The notes under the pieces: generated by a model
Database searches by the model: none
What the model was told of the DNA's origin: nothing
Seen by the model: only the letters and a program-made list of their open reading frames with translations
Source of the DNA: Mycobacterium shigaense
GTDB lineage: Bacteria; Actinomycetota; Actinomycetes; Mycobacteriales; Mycobacteriaceae
Direction: 5' to 3'
DNA length: 64,000 bases
Assembly: GCF_002356315.1 (NCBI RefSeq)
Contig: NZ_AP018164.1
Coordinates: forward strand, 2,604,001-2,668,000
Shown: positions 8,675 through 17,449 of the stretch, piece after piece
How the letters are laid out: every line of letters begins with the position of its first letter
How positions within the stretch are numbered: the first letter of the stretch is position 1
Position numbers and translations under genes: made by a program

Positions 8675-9172
8675 TCAGGCCTCGTGGCCCGGTTCCAAGT
8701 GGCGGACGTCGCCAAAAGACACCCAGTGTTCCAATTCTTGCGGCGGGCTGCCGCCCTCGGGTTCCAGCAGATGCCCGACGTGGTCTCCGAGCGAGAAACG
8801 TTCGAGAATTCTGCCGGCGAACCACGCGGCCGCGTCGTCGAGGATGGGCGTCTGCGCAGGACCCGGATGCCAGCTGCAGCGCTCGAACTTGTTGACGCTG
8901 TCTCCGGTTTCGCTGCCGAACAGCGCAACGAGCTCGAGATGTTCGGTGCCGAACACGTGCACTCCCAGGTGCGTGGCACCGGACGCCACCCGGAACGTGT
9001 GGTTCTTCGTTGACAGGCCGACCAGGAACCGCGGCGGATTGATGCTGGTTTGACTGGCGAAGCCCACCAGACAACCCGCCGCGACGCCGTCGGAATGGGT
9101 GGTGACCACGAACATCGGGTAGTCGAGTAGTGCAACAAGCTTTTCGAACGCGTCTGAGCCCGCCCCTGCCAC
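8675..9172 (-). CDS. Flavin reductase-like FMN-binding domain protein
   Basis: About 165 residues of the split-barrel flavin reductase family. Recognisable parts are the opening PMFVVTTHSDG strand, the GFASQTSINPPRFLVGLS segment that contacts flavin, and a C-terminal HxxPG-like region. The GTG at 9172 is preferred because it gives a normal family N-terminus and has GGAAG about 12 nt upstream; an ATG at 9262 opens the same frame but adds 30 residues of poor quality. It is first gene of a two-gene unit with the RibD-like reductase. It could supply reduced flavin to a partner oxygenase; which one is unknown. Confidence 0.82.
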   Translation of the reverse strand: MAGAGSDAFEKLVALLDYPMFVVTTHSDGVAAGCLVGFASQTSINPPRFLVGLSTKNHTFRVASGATHLGVHVFGTEHLELVALFGSETGDSVNKFERCSWHPGPAQTPILDDAAAWFAGRILERFSLGDHVGHLLEPEGGSPPQELEHWVSFGDVRHLEPGHEA

Positions 9173-9391
9173 CCGCTCTGTCTTCCCATTCGGTGCCGAT
9201 TGGAATCCTGTCGGCGGCAATCGCCGCAAGTTCGTAACATTCGTTCCGTTCAGGCGGCGCATGGTCGGGTAGTGGAGCTCGGTGGCACACCGCGGTGCCT
9301 GTCACACGCGCCGACGACGCGCACGCAAGAGGTGTCTGTCGGCGGATTTGGGGAACTCCTTGTTGCGAACCGACTAACGGGAGCGAGGTCA

Positions 9392-10078
9392 ATGCAACCG
9401 CTCGAACAACATCACCTGGCGCAGCGAATGGCCGAGTTGTCCCGCAGTATTGCCGTGCCGCGGGGGATCAACGACGTGCTGTCCGCGGTCACCGCCGCGG
9501 CGGTCGAGCTGATCGCCGGGGTGGACGCCGCGGGGATCCTGCTGATCAAGAAGGGAGGCAACTTCGAGTCGCTGGCCGGCACCTCCAGCCTGCCGCATGA
9601 ACTCGATGCGTTGCAGGAAAGGTTCGGCGAGGGGCCATGTATGCAGGCCGCGCTGAAGGAAACACTGGTGCGCACCGACGATTTCCGCGCTGAGCCGCGC
9701 TGGCCGCAGTACGGTCCGGCCGTCGTGGAGCTCGGGGTCCTCAGCGGACTGTCCTTGAAGCTGTACACCGCGGACCGCACGGCCGGCGCACTGAACCTGT
9801 TCGGCTTCCAACCGCACGCGTGGGACAGCGAATCGGAAACCATCGGGATGGTGCTGGCCGCCCACGCGGCCGCGGCGGTCGCGGCCAGCCTGGAGGGCAA
9901 GCACCTGCAGTCGGCGCTGTTGACCAGGGACCGGATCGGGCAGGCCAAGGGCATGATCATGGAGCGCTACGGCGTCGACGACGTGCGTGCCTTCGAAATG
10001 CTGCAGCAGTTGTCCCAGGAATCGAACACGCGGCTGAGCCTCGTCGCGGAGAAGGTCATCGAAACCCGCAACAGCTGA
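9392..10078 (+). CDS. GAF-ANTAR domain transcription antitermination regulator
   Basis: A 228-residue response protein. A GAF domain covers about residues 25-165 and an ANTAR RNA-binding domain about 175-228 (RIGQAKGMIMERYG, then the conserved helix with Ala, Phe and Leu). ANTAR proteins bind paired hairpins in nascent mRNA and prevent termination. The GAF domain probably senses a small ligand or redox state. ATG 9392 is chosen because GGAGCGAGG precedes it and the upstream in-frame sequence is not protein-like. It is divergent from the flavin reductase/RibD operon. No ANTAR hairpin target was identified in this window. Confidence 0.9.
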   Translation: MQPLEQHHLAQRMAELSRSIAVPRGINDVLSAVTAAAVELIAGVDAAGILLIKKGGNFESLAGTSSLPHELDALQERFGEGPCMQAALKETLVRTDDFRAEPRWPQYGPAVVELGVLSGLSLKLYTADRTAGALNLFGFQPHAWDSESETIGMVLAAHAAAAVAASLEGKHLQSALLTRDRIGQAKGMIMERYGVDDVRAFEMLQQLSQESNTRLSLVAEKVIETRNS

Positions 10079-10090
10079 GCGCGTTGTCGC

Positions 10091-11051
10091 TCACGCGGCG
10101 GCGAGCCGGGGGAGGACCTCGGTCGCGAACAATTCGAAATTGCCCGCCAGCGCCTGCATACGGGGCGCACGCAGATAGACCCGCGTGATCCCCAGCTCGG
10201 CGTAGGGTCCGAGCTGGTCGACGATCTGAGCCGGTGAGCCCGACAACGTGGTGCCGTCGAAGATTTGGGAATCGTAGTGCCGCGAATCGAGGGCCGCGGC
10301 GGCTGGCCCGGCCGTGTGTCCCACTCCGACAAGCGCACTCATCGAGAAGACGATCTCGGCGGCGTTGCGGCCGATCGCACCAGCCGGATCTGGCCGGCGA
10401 CGTCCTGGGCCTTGAGTTCATCTCGGTGATGTTCGCCTGGCGCGCGGCGCCGGCTGGTCTGCAGGTTGAATTCGTCGGCGAACCGGGCCGCCAGCGCGGG
10501 CGTACGCTTTTTGCCGGTACCGTCCAGAATGATCGGCGGCCGCGGGATCTGCCACGGTTTGGGCAAGGCCGGCGAATCGCGCAGCTGATGGTGCCGCCCG
10601 GAAAACGAGTAGCGCTGCCCGTCGGGTGATTGCCACAAACCGGTGATGAGTTCCAGTGCCTCGCCCATCCGGTCGAACCGCTCGCCGACGGCCGGGAACG
10701 GAATGCCGTAGGCGCGGTGTTCGGGCTCGAAATAGCCGGCGCCAAGACCGAACTCGATGCGCCCGCGGCTCATCGCGTCCACTTGGGCAACGACGATGGC
10801 GAGCGGTCCCGGGTGACGGAAGGTGACCGAGGAGACTAACGATCCGAGCCGAATGCGCGAGTTTCGCGCGCCAGCCCGGCAAACGTCGTCCACACGTCCG
10901 TCGGGCCCGGCCGACCGTCGCCCGCGAAGGGCACGTAGTGGTCGGACAGGAAGAACCCCGCGCATCCGAATTCCACGGCCAATCGCGCCGATTGGAGCAG
11001 GTCGTCGTAGCCGGCGCCGTTACTGGGATCGGTGAAGATCCTGCATTCCAT
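10091..11051 (-). pseudogene. LLM class F420-dependent oxidoreductase, two frameshifts
   Basis: A luciferase-like flavin/F420 oxidoreductase of about 320 residues spread over three reading frames. The N-terminus (MECRIFTDPSNG, to about 10860) is in one frame. The core (RIRLGSLVSSVTF through AARFADEFN) continues in a second from about 10850. A third frame resumes near 10375 (NAAEIVFSMSALVGVG) and runs to the normal C-terminal helix ending at 10091. Each junction needs a one-base indel. The joined product looks complete for the family, so decay is recent or the indels are sequencing errors. Neither junction is a long homopolymer. Confidence 0.8.
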
Positions 11052-11124
11052 GGGGTGCTCCTCGCGGCGATGGGCGTTCCGTCGACGGCAACCGGGTCCC
11101 GGATATGCCGAGGCAGCAGACGAA

Positions 11125-12276
11125 TCAGGCGATGTCGCTGGGAGAGTCCGCTGACCGAAGCGGGCCGTTTTGCCGCACGCCGCGGTACATGCCCCACCGC
11201 ACGAACCACGGCATCACCACCCGTTCAACCGACCAGGACGGCAGGCGGAAAGCCTGACCGGTCGGGAGGAAGACCTCCAGGCCGTCGTCCTGAATGCCGA
11301 CCAGGGAGCCCCATCGCCGGCCCGGCGTCCGGAAGGCGCGCAGGGGCCGGCCGGTGAAGTGGGCCCGAATGTTGTGGGCGACGAGTGCGTCGCCGCGATT
11401 GCGGGCGGAGCTGCGTTGTGGATCGGTCGCCGCGACGTCCCCGACCGCGAACACGCCGCGATGGCCAGGTACCGCCAATTCCGGTGTGACGCGGACAAAC
11501 CCGTGCTCGTCGAGCAGTTCGGGCGGCAGCCAGTCGGTATTGGGTTGGACGCGCCCGATCGCCCAGAGCACGGCGTCCGCGGAAACCGGCGGCTGGCCGG
11601 TGCTCCACCGGACCGGGTCGCCGGTGATCTCGTCGCCTTCGGCGCCATTCGAGAGTTCCGCGCGATGACCCGGGTGCAGACCGACACCCAGCTCGTTCAG
11701 CCGCCTCCGGATCCGCGTCCAGGTGCGCGGGTGATACCCGGCCAACGCGCTCTCTCCGGGGTAGTACAGGTCAATCCGCTTGCCGGGCCACGTGGTTGCC
11801 AGGTTGACCGCGCTGCTGATCGCGGCCGCACCGCCACCCACGACAATCACGGAGCCGGCGGCGGCCAGCCGCTCGTGGGCGGCGCGCAGGCCGGCACCGA
11901 TCTCGGTGGCCGATTCGAGCGTCGGCCGGCGCCAGAAGCCGTTGCGGACCCCGGTCGAGATCACCAGCGCATCGAAGTTCTCGGCGATGGTCGCGCCGTC
12001 ACGGTCGCGACCGAACACGGTTCGCGTAGCCAGGTCCACTCCGGTCAGCGCGGCCTGGACGGTCCGCACGCCATCCAGTCGACGGAACCTGTCGAACGGG
12101 ATCCAGTAGTCGCGGGCCCAGTCGTCCGGGCGGGCAAGCCGGACTCCGAGCTCTTGACCGCTGACGAGTGCGGGCTTGACCGAGATGCCGACGACGTCGG
12201 CATGGCCGGACAGGCGGATCGCGGCGAGCAGGCCGACATCGCCCAGCCCGGCGATCACAACACGTTTGCGGCTCAT
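11125..12276 (-). CDS. FAD-dependent pyridine nucleotide-disulfide oxidoreductase (NDH-2/AIF-like)
   Basis: A 383-residue flavoprotein with an N-terminal FAD dinucleotide fold (VVIAGLGDVGLLAA), a second nucleotide-binding fold (VIVVGGGAAAISSA, about residues 140-155) and the late FAD motif GVFAVGDVAATD. This matches the type II NADH dehydrogenase/ferroptosis-suppressor-like family. No catalytic disulfide is visible. The start ATG 12276 has AGGAGG just upstream and overlaps the stop of the DUF1295 gene by four bases, so the pair is translationally coupled. A KstR-type site lies upstream of the pair, suggesting steroid-responsive expression (inference). Confidence 0.85.
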   Translation of the reverse strand: MSRKRVVIAGLGDVGLLAAIRLSGHADVVGISVKPALVSGQELGVRLARPDDWARDYWIPFDRFRRLDGVRTVQAALTGVDLATRTVFGRDRDGATIAENFDALVISTGVRNGFWRRPTLESATEIGAGLRAAHERLAAAGSVIVVGGGAAAISSAVNLATTWPGKRIDLYYPGESALAGYHPRTWTRIRRRLNELGVGLHPGHRAELSNGAEGDEITGDPVRWSTGQPPVSADAVLWAIGRVQPNTDWLPPELLDEHGFVRVTPELAVPGHRGVFAVGDVAATDPQRSSARNRGDALVAHNIRAHFTGRPLRAFRTPGRRWGSLVGIQDDGLEVFLPTGQAFRLPSWSVERVVMPWFVRWGMYRGVRQNGPLRSADSPSDIA

Positions 12277-13175
12277 GGCCCTCCTGCCGGTATCCGCCGC
12301 TGCGGCCTGGGAACAAAGCGCGGCACCCTGTCGATGACGTCCTGATAGCCCGGTCGGCGCTGCAGACTGCGCGTCTCCATCATCGGAATGCTGGCACCTA
12401 AGAACATGCCCAGCATGGCGAGCGCGCCGGCGAACAACCACCACGCATCCGCCGGGGATGCCGCCACGCCGAACAGCGCCAGTGAAAGCCAGAAAGTGAA
12501 CTCCCCGAAGTAGTTCGGATGCCGAGACCAGCTCCACAAACCCCGGTCCATCACGTCCCCCGGCCGCCGGGCGCGGACGAATCGGTGCAGCTGCACGTCG
12601 GAGACGAACTCGATGGCCACCGCCGCGATCCCCACCAGGAACGCGGTGACCGAAAGCCACGGTATACCCGGGCCGGCGTGTGTCATGCATACGTACACCG
12701 GGAACATCGCCGCGAAAACCTGCAGCGTGGGGATGAGGTGGATCGCCGCCAGGTCGACGACGAACTCCCAGCGCCGCGCCCGCTCGCGAAACATCCCGTA
12801 GCGCCAATCCTCGTGATGCAGCCCGGGAAATCCGTAGACCCAGTTCGCCGTGAGGCGCACCGCCCAGAGCAACACCAGCACGGTGATCAGCGAGGCGCGC
12901 AGCCGGTTTGCGCCCGGGTCGCCCTTGGCCCACCAGTAGACAGCCAGCAGTGGCGGCACGACGCTCCAATAGGCGTCGTAGAAGCTCGAATTGTGGTAGG
13001 CCCGGCTGAACACGAAAATGACTAGGGTCGCCAGCACGTCGGCGACCAAGGTGTCCAGCCATAGCCGGCCGGTGGCCGGACCCCATGCCAGCCACGCCGC
13101 GGCCACCGCGAGGGCAATCAGGTAGGCCGCCGTCACGAGGGCCAACGACTGTCCTCGGCTGTTCGTCCGGGTCAT
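12273..13175 (-). CDS. DUF1295 / steroid 5-alpha-reductase-like membrane protein
   Basis: A 300-residue integral membrane protein with about seven to eight hydrophobic segments. Its C-terminal region has the RPGDVMDRGLWSWSRHPNYFGE signature of the DUF1295/steroid 5-alpha reductase and sterol C14-reductase fold, which binds NADPH. The ATG at 13175 is chosen; upstream in-frame sequence to 13277 is not membrane-like and looks untranslated. A substrate such as a 3-keto-4-ene steroid or another lipid enone is plausible. The reductase activity and the coupling to the downstream FAD protein are inferred from family and context only. Confidence 0.85.
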   Translation of the reverse strand: MTRTNSRGQSLALVTAAYLIALAVAAAWLAWGPATGRLWLDTLVADVLATLVIFVFSRAYHNSSFYDAYWSVVPPLLAVYWWAKGDPGANRLRASLITVLVLLWAVRLTANWVYGFPGLHHEDWRYGMFRERARRWEFVVDLAAIHLIPTLQVFAAMFPVYVCMTHAGPGIPWLSVTAFLVGIAAVAIEFVSDVQLHRFVRARRPGDVMDRGLWSWSRHPNYFGEFTFWLSLALFGVAASPADAWWLFAGALAMLGMFLGASIPMMETRSLQRRPGYQDVIDRVPRFVPRPQRRIPAGGP

Positions 13176-13269
13176 CGCCGGGCACGGCGGGGGGCAGGCA
13201 GCTGAGGCATCATGCGCTGTCGACCGTGAAATCCATGCGGTCTCCTCACGCCCGGTGCCGGCGGCAAAC

Positions 13270-13283
13270 TGTAACACGTTCTA
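13270..13283. promoter_or_regulatory. KstR-type operator (TGTAACACGTTCTA)
   Basis: The 14-mer matches the published KstR consensus TnnAACnnGTTnnA at every fixed position: T, AAC, GTT, A. It lies 95-108 bases upstream of the DUF1295 gene start and about 70 bases upstream of the divergent lipoprotein gene. KstR is the TetR-family repressor that controls cholesterol catabolism in mycobacteria. This is the only fully matching site I found in the intergenic regions, although steroid genes are abundant here. Confidence 0.6.
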
Positions 13284-13351
13284 GTAGCTGGGTCGCCCTT
13301 GCGGGCCTACTGAATAATGCTGTGCGGGGGGCGACGAAAGGCTGATTCACC

Positions 13352-14173
13352 ATGCCCGTCACCGGAAGATGGCACGCCCGCGCCCCCATGGCCCTGCGCG
13401 GCGCCGCGCTGGTCGTCTGCCTCGGCATCGCCACCGTCCCGGCCCTGACGGCGTGCGGCTCCGGCACGTCCACGACGTCGCCTTCGACCACCAGCACCGC
13501 ATCGTCGCCCGCGACCACGGCATCGCCCACTGCCGAGGGGGCTTCGACCAGCGGTTCGCCGGCACCGGCAGCCGTGACGCCGACCACCGGCCCCGGCGTG
13601 TTCGGGGACCCCGGGCTGGGAGCGAGGTTTTGGCGCGCGCAGTCGAAAGAGGATAACTGCGGGCTGATGGCGGTCTCCTTCATCGTCGGCGAGCGCACCG
13701 GTAACCAGCCGACCGAACAGGACATGATCACCCTCGCGCAGAACACCCCGTCGGGCGTCAACCCGGGAACGATGATCTATGCGCCTTCGAACGACCCGAG
13801 CCACGCGGGCTCCAACGGCGGCGTCTCCGTCGAGGACCTGGTCGTCTTGCTGGACCACTTTGGCATCAAATCGGCGATGACCTATGGGGACCAGACCTCC
13901 ATGCAGGTGCTGCAGCAGTATCTCGGCGACGGCCGCAAGGTCATCGCGTGGGTGAACTCCACGATCATCGGGGATCCGACCGGAAACGCGACCGACCAGC
14001 GCACCAAGGCCGATCACTTCGTGGAGATCACCGCGATCGACACCAACAAGCAGATAGTGCACCTCAACGACTCCGGCGCCGACCACCCCGACGAGCAAGT
14101 CCCCGCCGCCACCTTCACCAGCTCGTGGGCAACCGGGCAGGACACCATCGTCGCCACCGCACCGCCCGCCTGA
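13352..14173 (+). CDS. Secreted lipoprotein with C39-like (papain-fold) domain
   Basis: A 273-residue exported protein. An N-terminal hydrophobic signal ends in a lipobox-like LTAC, giving a lipidated Cys near residue 35. A Ser/Thr/Pro-rich linker follows, to about residue 85. The C-terminal part resembles peptidase C39-like domains, with Cys in EDNCGL near 104, His in ADHFVEI near 222 and an Asn/Asp in LNDSG near 238, which could form a papain-type triad. The function is likely cell-envelope proteolysis or peptide binding. It is divergent from the DUF1295 gene and shares the region with the KstR-type site. Confidence 0.75.
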   Translation: MPVTGRWHARAPMALRGAALVVCLGIATVPALTACGSGTSTTSPSTTSTASSPATTASPTAEGASTSGSPAPAAVTPTTGPGVFGDPGLGARFWRAQSKEDNCGLMAVSFIVGERTGNQPTEQDMITLAQNTPSGVNPGTMIYAPSNDPSHAGSNGGVSVEDLVVLLDHFGIKSAMTYGDQTSMQVLQQYLGDGRKVIAWVNSTIIGDPTGNATDQRTKADHFVEITAIDTNKQIVHLNDSGADHPDEQVPAATFTSSWATGQDTIVATAPPA

Positions 14174-14239
14174 GCAACCCGCGGCGAAGGCCGCGACGGC
14201 GCCGCGAGTCGCCGTGTTGCGGACGCCGGGAGAACTACG

Positions 14240-14746
14240 ATGAGCCAGCCCCTGGCGCGACATCGAAAGGACTGGCTCGGCATGACAACACCACAAGCCG
14301 GCGACCACCGGCACAGCCCGCAGCTGATTCCCGGCCGGTTGCTGCGCGCCGGGCAACTGCACCACCCGGCAGTCCTCGAGGAGGCCAGGAGGCGAAGCCA
14401 AGACGTGCAGCTGCGTCTGGCCGACCGGATCACGGCATTCGCGGGATCGATGAACTTCGTGTGGATCCACGCCACGCTGTTCGCGGTCTGGATGGTGTTC
14501 TTCGAACCCAACCCCTGGCCGACGCTGACGCTGGTGGTCTCGCTCGAAGCGATCTTCCTGTCGACGTTCGTCATGATCGGCCAGAATCGCCAGGCGGCTT
14601 TCCAGCAGGCCAGGGCCGACCATGACTTCGAGACGCAGGAATTGGAGCTGAAGACCAATACCGAGCTGACCCGTCAGATCCATGTGCTCACCGAGGAGTT
14701 GCACCGGCGCTACATCAATCCGGCCGATCCCGCTACTCCCAGTTGA
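14240..14746 (+). CDS. DUF1003 membrane protein
   Basis: A 168-residue protein with the DUF1003 pattern: an amphipathic N-terminal segment (RLADRITAFAGSMNFVWIH), two closely spaced membrane helices between about residues 70 and 120, and a charged C-terminal coiled-coil-like tail (QELELKTNTELTRQIHVLTEELHRR). GGGAGA lies about 7 nt before ATG 14240; an internal ATG at 14282 is a possible alternative. The function is unknown. It is 65 bases downstream of the lipoprotein gene and is probably cotranscribed. Confidence 0.8.
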   Translation: MSQPLARHRKDWLGMTTPQAGDHRHSPQLIPGRLLRAGQLHHPAVLEEARRRSQDVQLRLADRITAFAGSMNFVWIHATLFAVWMVFFEPNPWPTLTLVVSLEAIFLSTFVMIGQNRQAAFQQARADHDFETQELELKTNTELTRQIHVLTEELHRRYINPADPATPS

Positions 14747-14778
14747 CGTGAGCGCGGCAAAACCACGTTGGGGAGAAC

Positions 14779-15629
14779 ATGATTGAGGCAGCGGCGGTGC
14801 CGCGCCCACGGGTGCGCGCGGCGCTGGTCAGTGCCGCGCGCGTCGGCCCCGCGTCCCGCCGCGACGCGACGGGCCGCCACGGACTTCCGGCTGGGCCTGT
14901 GGCCGGCGACGTGCGCCGAGATCCGCTGGGCGTTCGCCCCGCCGCGGACGTGGTTGATGGGTGTAATGGTCAATCTGGTGTTCGCGGTCGGGTGGTTGCT
15001 GGTGCAACCGCTCGCCGCCGGCCGCCACCAAGATTGGGTGATCCTGGTCGGCGCGTACTTCTCGTCGTGGATCCTCGCCGATGTCACCACCACCAACGTG
15101 CTCGGATCCGATCACTACCGGGTTCTGGCGGCCGTGCGGCGGGGGACACCGCTGTGGCGGATCCTGCTGATCAAGAATCTGGCGTTGCTGACGATCGTCG
15201 GCGTGCCTACCCTGGCGGTCGCGATAATCCTCACCCTGCAGCTGGAAACGACCGCGCGCCTTGCCATTACGATTCCCACCGTCGCCGTTCCCATCGTGTC
15301 GTGGCTGGGCGTCGGCAACCTGATGTCGGTACTGCATCCGGTGGCGGTCGAGCCGCTGATCCGGCGGTGGCGCCAGCGGCGCGATCGCCGCCGCACCCGA
15401 GGCTGGGTCTTGGCCCTCACGCTGCCCTATGCGCTGTACTACGTCGCCGACCCGATGAACGGGGTGGAACATCGCGTGCCGTGGACACAGGTGCCCGCGC
15501 TGGTCTGGCCGGTGTTCCGGTCGGGACACCAAAAGCTTTGTGCATCTGGCCATCGCCCTCGGTGTCTGGATAGGTGGGACCGTCGCCGCGCTGCTGTGGG
15601 GACAGAAACGCGGACTGCGAATCGACTGA
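14779..15629 (+). pseudogene. Polytopic membrane protein with apparent frameshift(s)
   Basis: A membrane protein of about 285 residues with five or six hydrophobic helices. The core reads in the frame opened by a TTG at 14783. Near 15510-15535 that frame changes to Arg-rich sequence, while the next frame continues with a good membrane helix (VHLAIALGVWIGGTVAALLWG) and stops at 15629. A second shift near 14850-14880 is possible, because ATG 14779 with GGGGAGAAC before it lies in a different frame from the core. The family is not certain; it resembles an ABC-2-type permease subunit without its ATPase. It is either a pseudogene or contains sequencing indels. Confidence 0.6.
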
Positions 15630-15638
15630 ACGCCCGCG

Positions 15639-16460
15639 CTACATGACGGTGTGCCCGGCGTCGACGGGTATCGACACCCCGGTCACGTAGCGCGCCTTGG
15701 GGCTGACCAGCCACAGCACCGCCTCGGTGACATCCTGCGGTTCGACCAGCGGGACGTCGGGCAGCAGCATCTGGGAGACCGCCGGATTGGGGTTCTCCAG
15801 CATCCGGTTCACCACGAAATCGTTCAGGATCATCGGCGTCGTGACGCCGGCCGGATGAATCGCGTTGACCCGAATCTTGTGTGGTGCATACGCATTGGCG
15901 GCCGAACGCATCAGCCCGACCACACCGTGCTTGGACGCGGCGTAGGCGAACATCGCGGCACTGCCGTCGCCGCCCCGGCCGGTGAGGCCCTGCGACGAGC
16001 TGATCATGACGATCGAACCGCCACGGCCCTTGCGGATGATCGACGGCACGGTCGCGAGCAGCGTGTGCCAGACGCCCTTGAGATTGGTGTCGACGATCGC
16101 ATTGAACACCGGTTCGGAATGGGTGTCGGTGTCCCCGATGGCCACCACGCCCGCGTTCGCGACGACGATGTCCACCTCGCCGAGGTCGTCGATCGCGGCC
16201 TGGACGGCGGCCTCCAGCTGTGCGAGATCGCGAACGTCGGCGACCACGGGCGCCGCGCGCCGGCCCGTCGCCTCTACCAATCGCACGGTCTCGTCGAGAT
16301 CGGCCTTGGTCGCCAGCGGGTAGGGGATGCCCTCGACGTCCGTGCAGACGTCGACGGCGATGACGTCGGCGCCCTGCTCGGCGAGAGCGACCGCATGGCT
16401 GCGCCCCTGGCCGCGCGCCGCGCCGGTGATCACGGCGACCGCGTTGTCCAATTCAGCCAT
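15639..16460 (-). CDS. Mycofactocin-coupled SDR oxidoreductase
   Basis: A 273-residue short-chain dehydrogenase. It has the hallmarks of the mycofactocin-associated subfamily: ITGAARGQGRSHAV at the NAD-binding turn, AVDVCTDVEG after it, and a long insertion before the second helix. The catalytic Ser (ISSSQG) and YAASK tetrad residues are present. Members hold NAD(H) tightly and pass electrons to the peptide cofactor mycofactocin; the substrate is an alcohol or ketone. The start ATG 16460 has GGAGG about 7 nt upstream. It begins 2 bases after the stop of the adjacent SDR gene, so the two form an operon. Confidence 0.9.
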   Translation of the reverse strand: MAELDNAVAVITGAARGQGRSHAVALAEQGADVIAVDVCTDVEGIPYPLATKADLDETVRLVEATGRRAAPVVADVRDLAQLEAAVQAAIDDLGEVDIVVANAGVVAIGDTDTHSEPVFNAIVDTNLKGVWHTLLATVPSIIRKGRGGSIVMISSSQGLTGRGGDGSAAMFAYAASKHGVVGLMRSAANAYAPHKIRVNAIHPAGVTTPMILNDFVVNRMLENPNPAVSQMLLPDVPLVEPQDVTEAVLWLVSPKARYVTGVSIPVDAGHTVM

Positions 16461-16462
16461 GC

Positions 16463-17353
16463 CTATACCTCCAGCCTGGTGGCGGTCTGTTCTTCGGCGA
16501 ACGCCACCAGCCGGGCGGCCGCGTCGTAGTCGCACGCGAGCTCCGACCGGCCGATCAGCACGGGGCCACCGCGCAGGCCGAACCTGCCGCTGACGCCGAC
16601 GAAGCTGCCCGGCGGCAGCGGTTCGCTGATGCAGTACAGCGTGGGCGCGGCGCCTTCGTCGATGTCGTTGGCCAGCCGGTCGGCCACGACCTTGACGGCC
16701 TTGTGCGCCAACGACATCAGCGGCGCCTCCGAAAGGTTGGACAGGTTCGAGGCCACCCATCCCGGATGGGTGAGTTGGGCGATGACCGCCGATCCGCCGG
16801 CCCGCAGCCTGCGGTCCAGCTCTAGCCCCCACAACATGACCGCCAGCTTCGACATGGCGTAGCTGCCCAGCCGCGTCCATTTGCCGCGGCGCAGGTGCAT
16901 GTCGTCGAGTCGCAGCGTGGCCGACTTGTGCGCGTCGGACCCAACGTTGATGACGTGCGAACGCACCCGGGGCAGCAGCAGGTTGGTCAAGGCGAACGGC
17001 CCGAGCAGGTTGGTGCCCAGCGTCATCTCGAAGCCGTCGACGGTCTCGGTTCGCCGGTCGGTGAGCGTGCCCGCGTTGTTGATCAGGATGTCGACCTCGC
17101 CGTCGACCTGTTCGGCGAACGCGCGCACCGAAGACAGGTCGGCGAGGTCGAGCCTGACCACCGACGTCGAGCCGCCCATCTCCGAGGCGCGCTGCCGGCC
17201 CAGCTCGGTGTTCCGCACCGCAAGGATCACCTCGGCGCCGGCCCCGGCCAGGGCGCGCGCGGTGCCCAGCCCCACGCCGTTTGTCGCCCCGGTCACGATG
17301 ATTCGCTTGCCGGTCAAGTCGCCGAGCCGCGCCGGCGTCCATGGTGATGTCAC
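16463..17353 (-). CDS. WWOX/retinol-dehydrogenase-like SDR
   Basis: A 296-residue NADP-type short-chain dehydrogenase. It has TGATNGVGLGTA at the cofactor turn, NNAG (INNAGTL), the Ser region INVGSDAHKS and the YAMSK catalytic pair. The layout matches the protochlorophyllide/retinol dehydrogenase-like SDRs common in mycobacteria. It probably reduces or oxidises a lipid carbonyl or alcohol. It is first gene of a two-SDR operon and is divergent from the SnoaL-sulfotransferase operon, sharing the palindrome at 17399-17415. Confidence 0.88.
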   Translation of the reverse strand: MTSPWTPARLGDLTGKRIIVTGATNGVGLGTARALAGAGAEVILAVRNTELGRQRASEMGGSTSVVRLDLADLSSVRAFAEQVDGEVDILINNAGTLTDRRTETVDGFEMTLGTNLLGPFALTNLLLPRVRSHVINVGSDAHKSATLRLDDMHLRRGKWTRLGSYAMSKLAVMLWGLELDRRLRAGGSAVIAQLTHPGWVASNLSNLSEAPLMSLAHKAVKVVADRLANDIDEGAAPTLYCISEPLPPGSFVGVSGRFGLRGGPVLIGRSELACDYDAAARLVAFAEEQTATRLEV

Positions 17354-17398
17354 GGCGACTAAGAGTAATGGGTGGTTCTATGTAAGTTGGGTTAGTTC

Positions 17399-17415
17399 TG
17401 CCAACATAGTTGGCA
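17399..17415. promoter_or_regulatory. 17-bp palindrome between divergent operons
   Basis: TGCCAAC-ATA-GTTGGCA is a perfect 7-bp inverted repeat with a 3-base spacer. It lies 46 bases left of the SDR start and 35 bases right-of-centre to the SnoaL gene start at 17450. The size and symmetry suit a TetR-type dimer. It is not the KstR consensus, because the AAC-GTT spacing is 3 rather than 2. No regulator gene adjoins it. Confidence 0.55.
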
Positions 17416-17449
17416 TACCGGCAGAGGAGGTCATCCGAGATGGCTTGGC

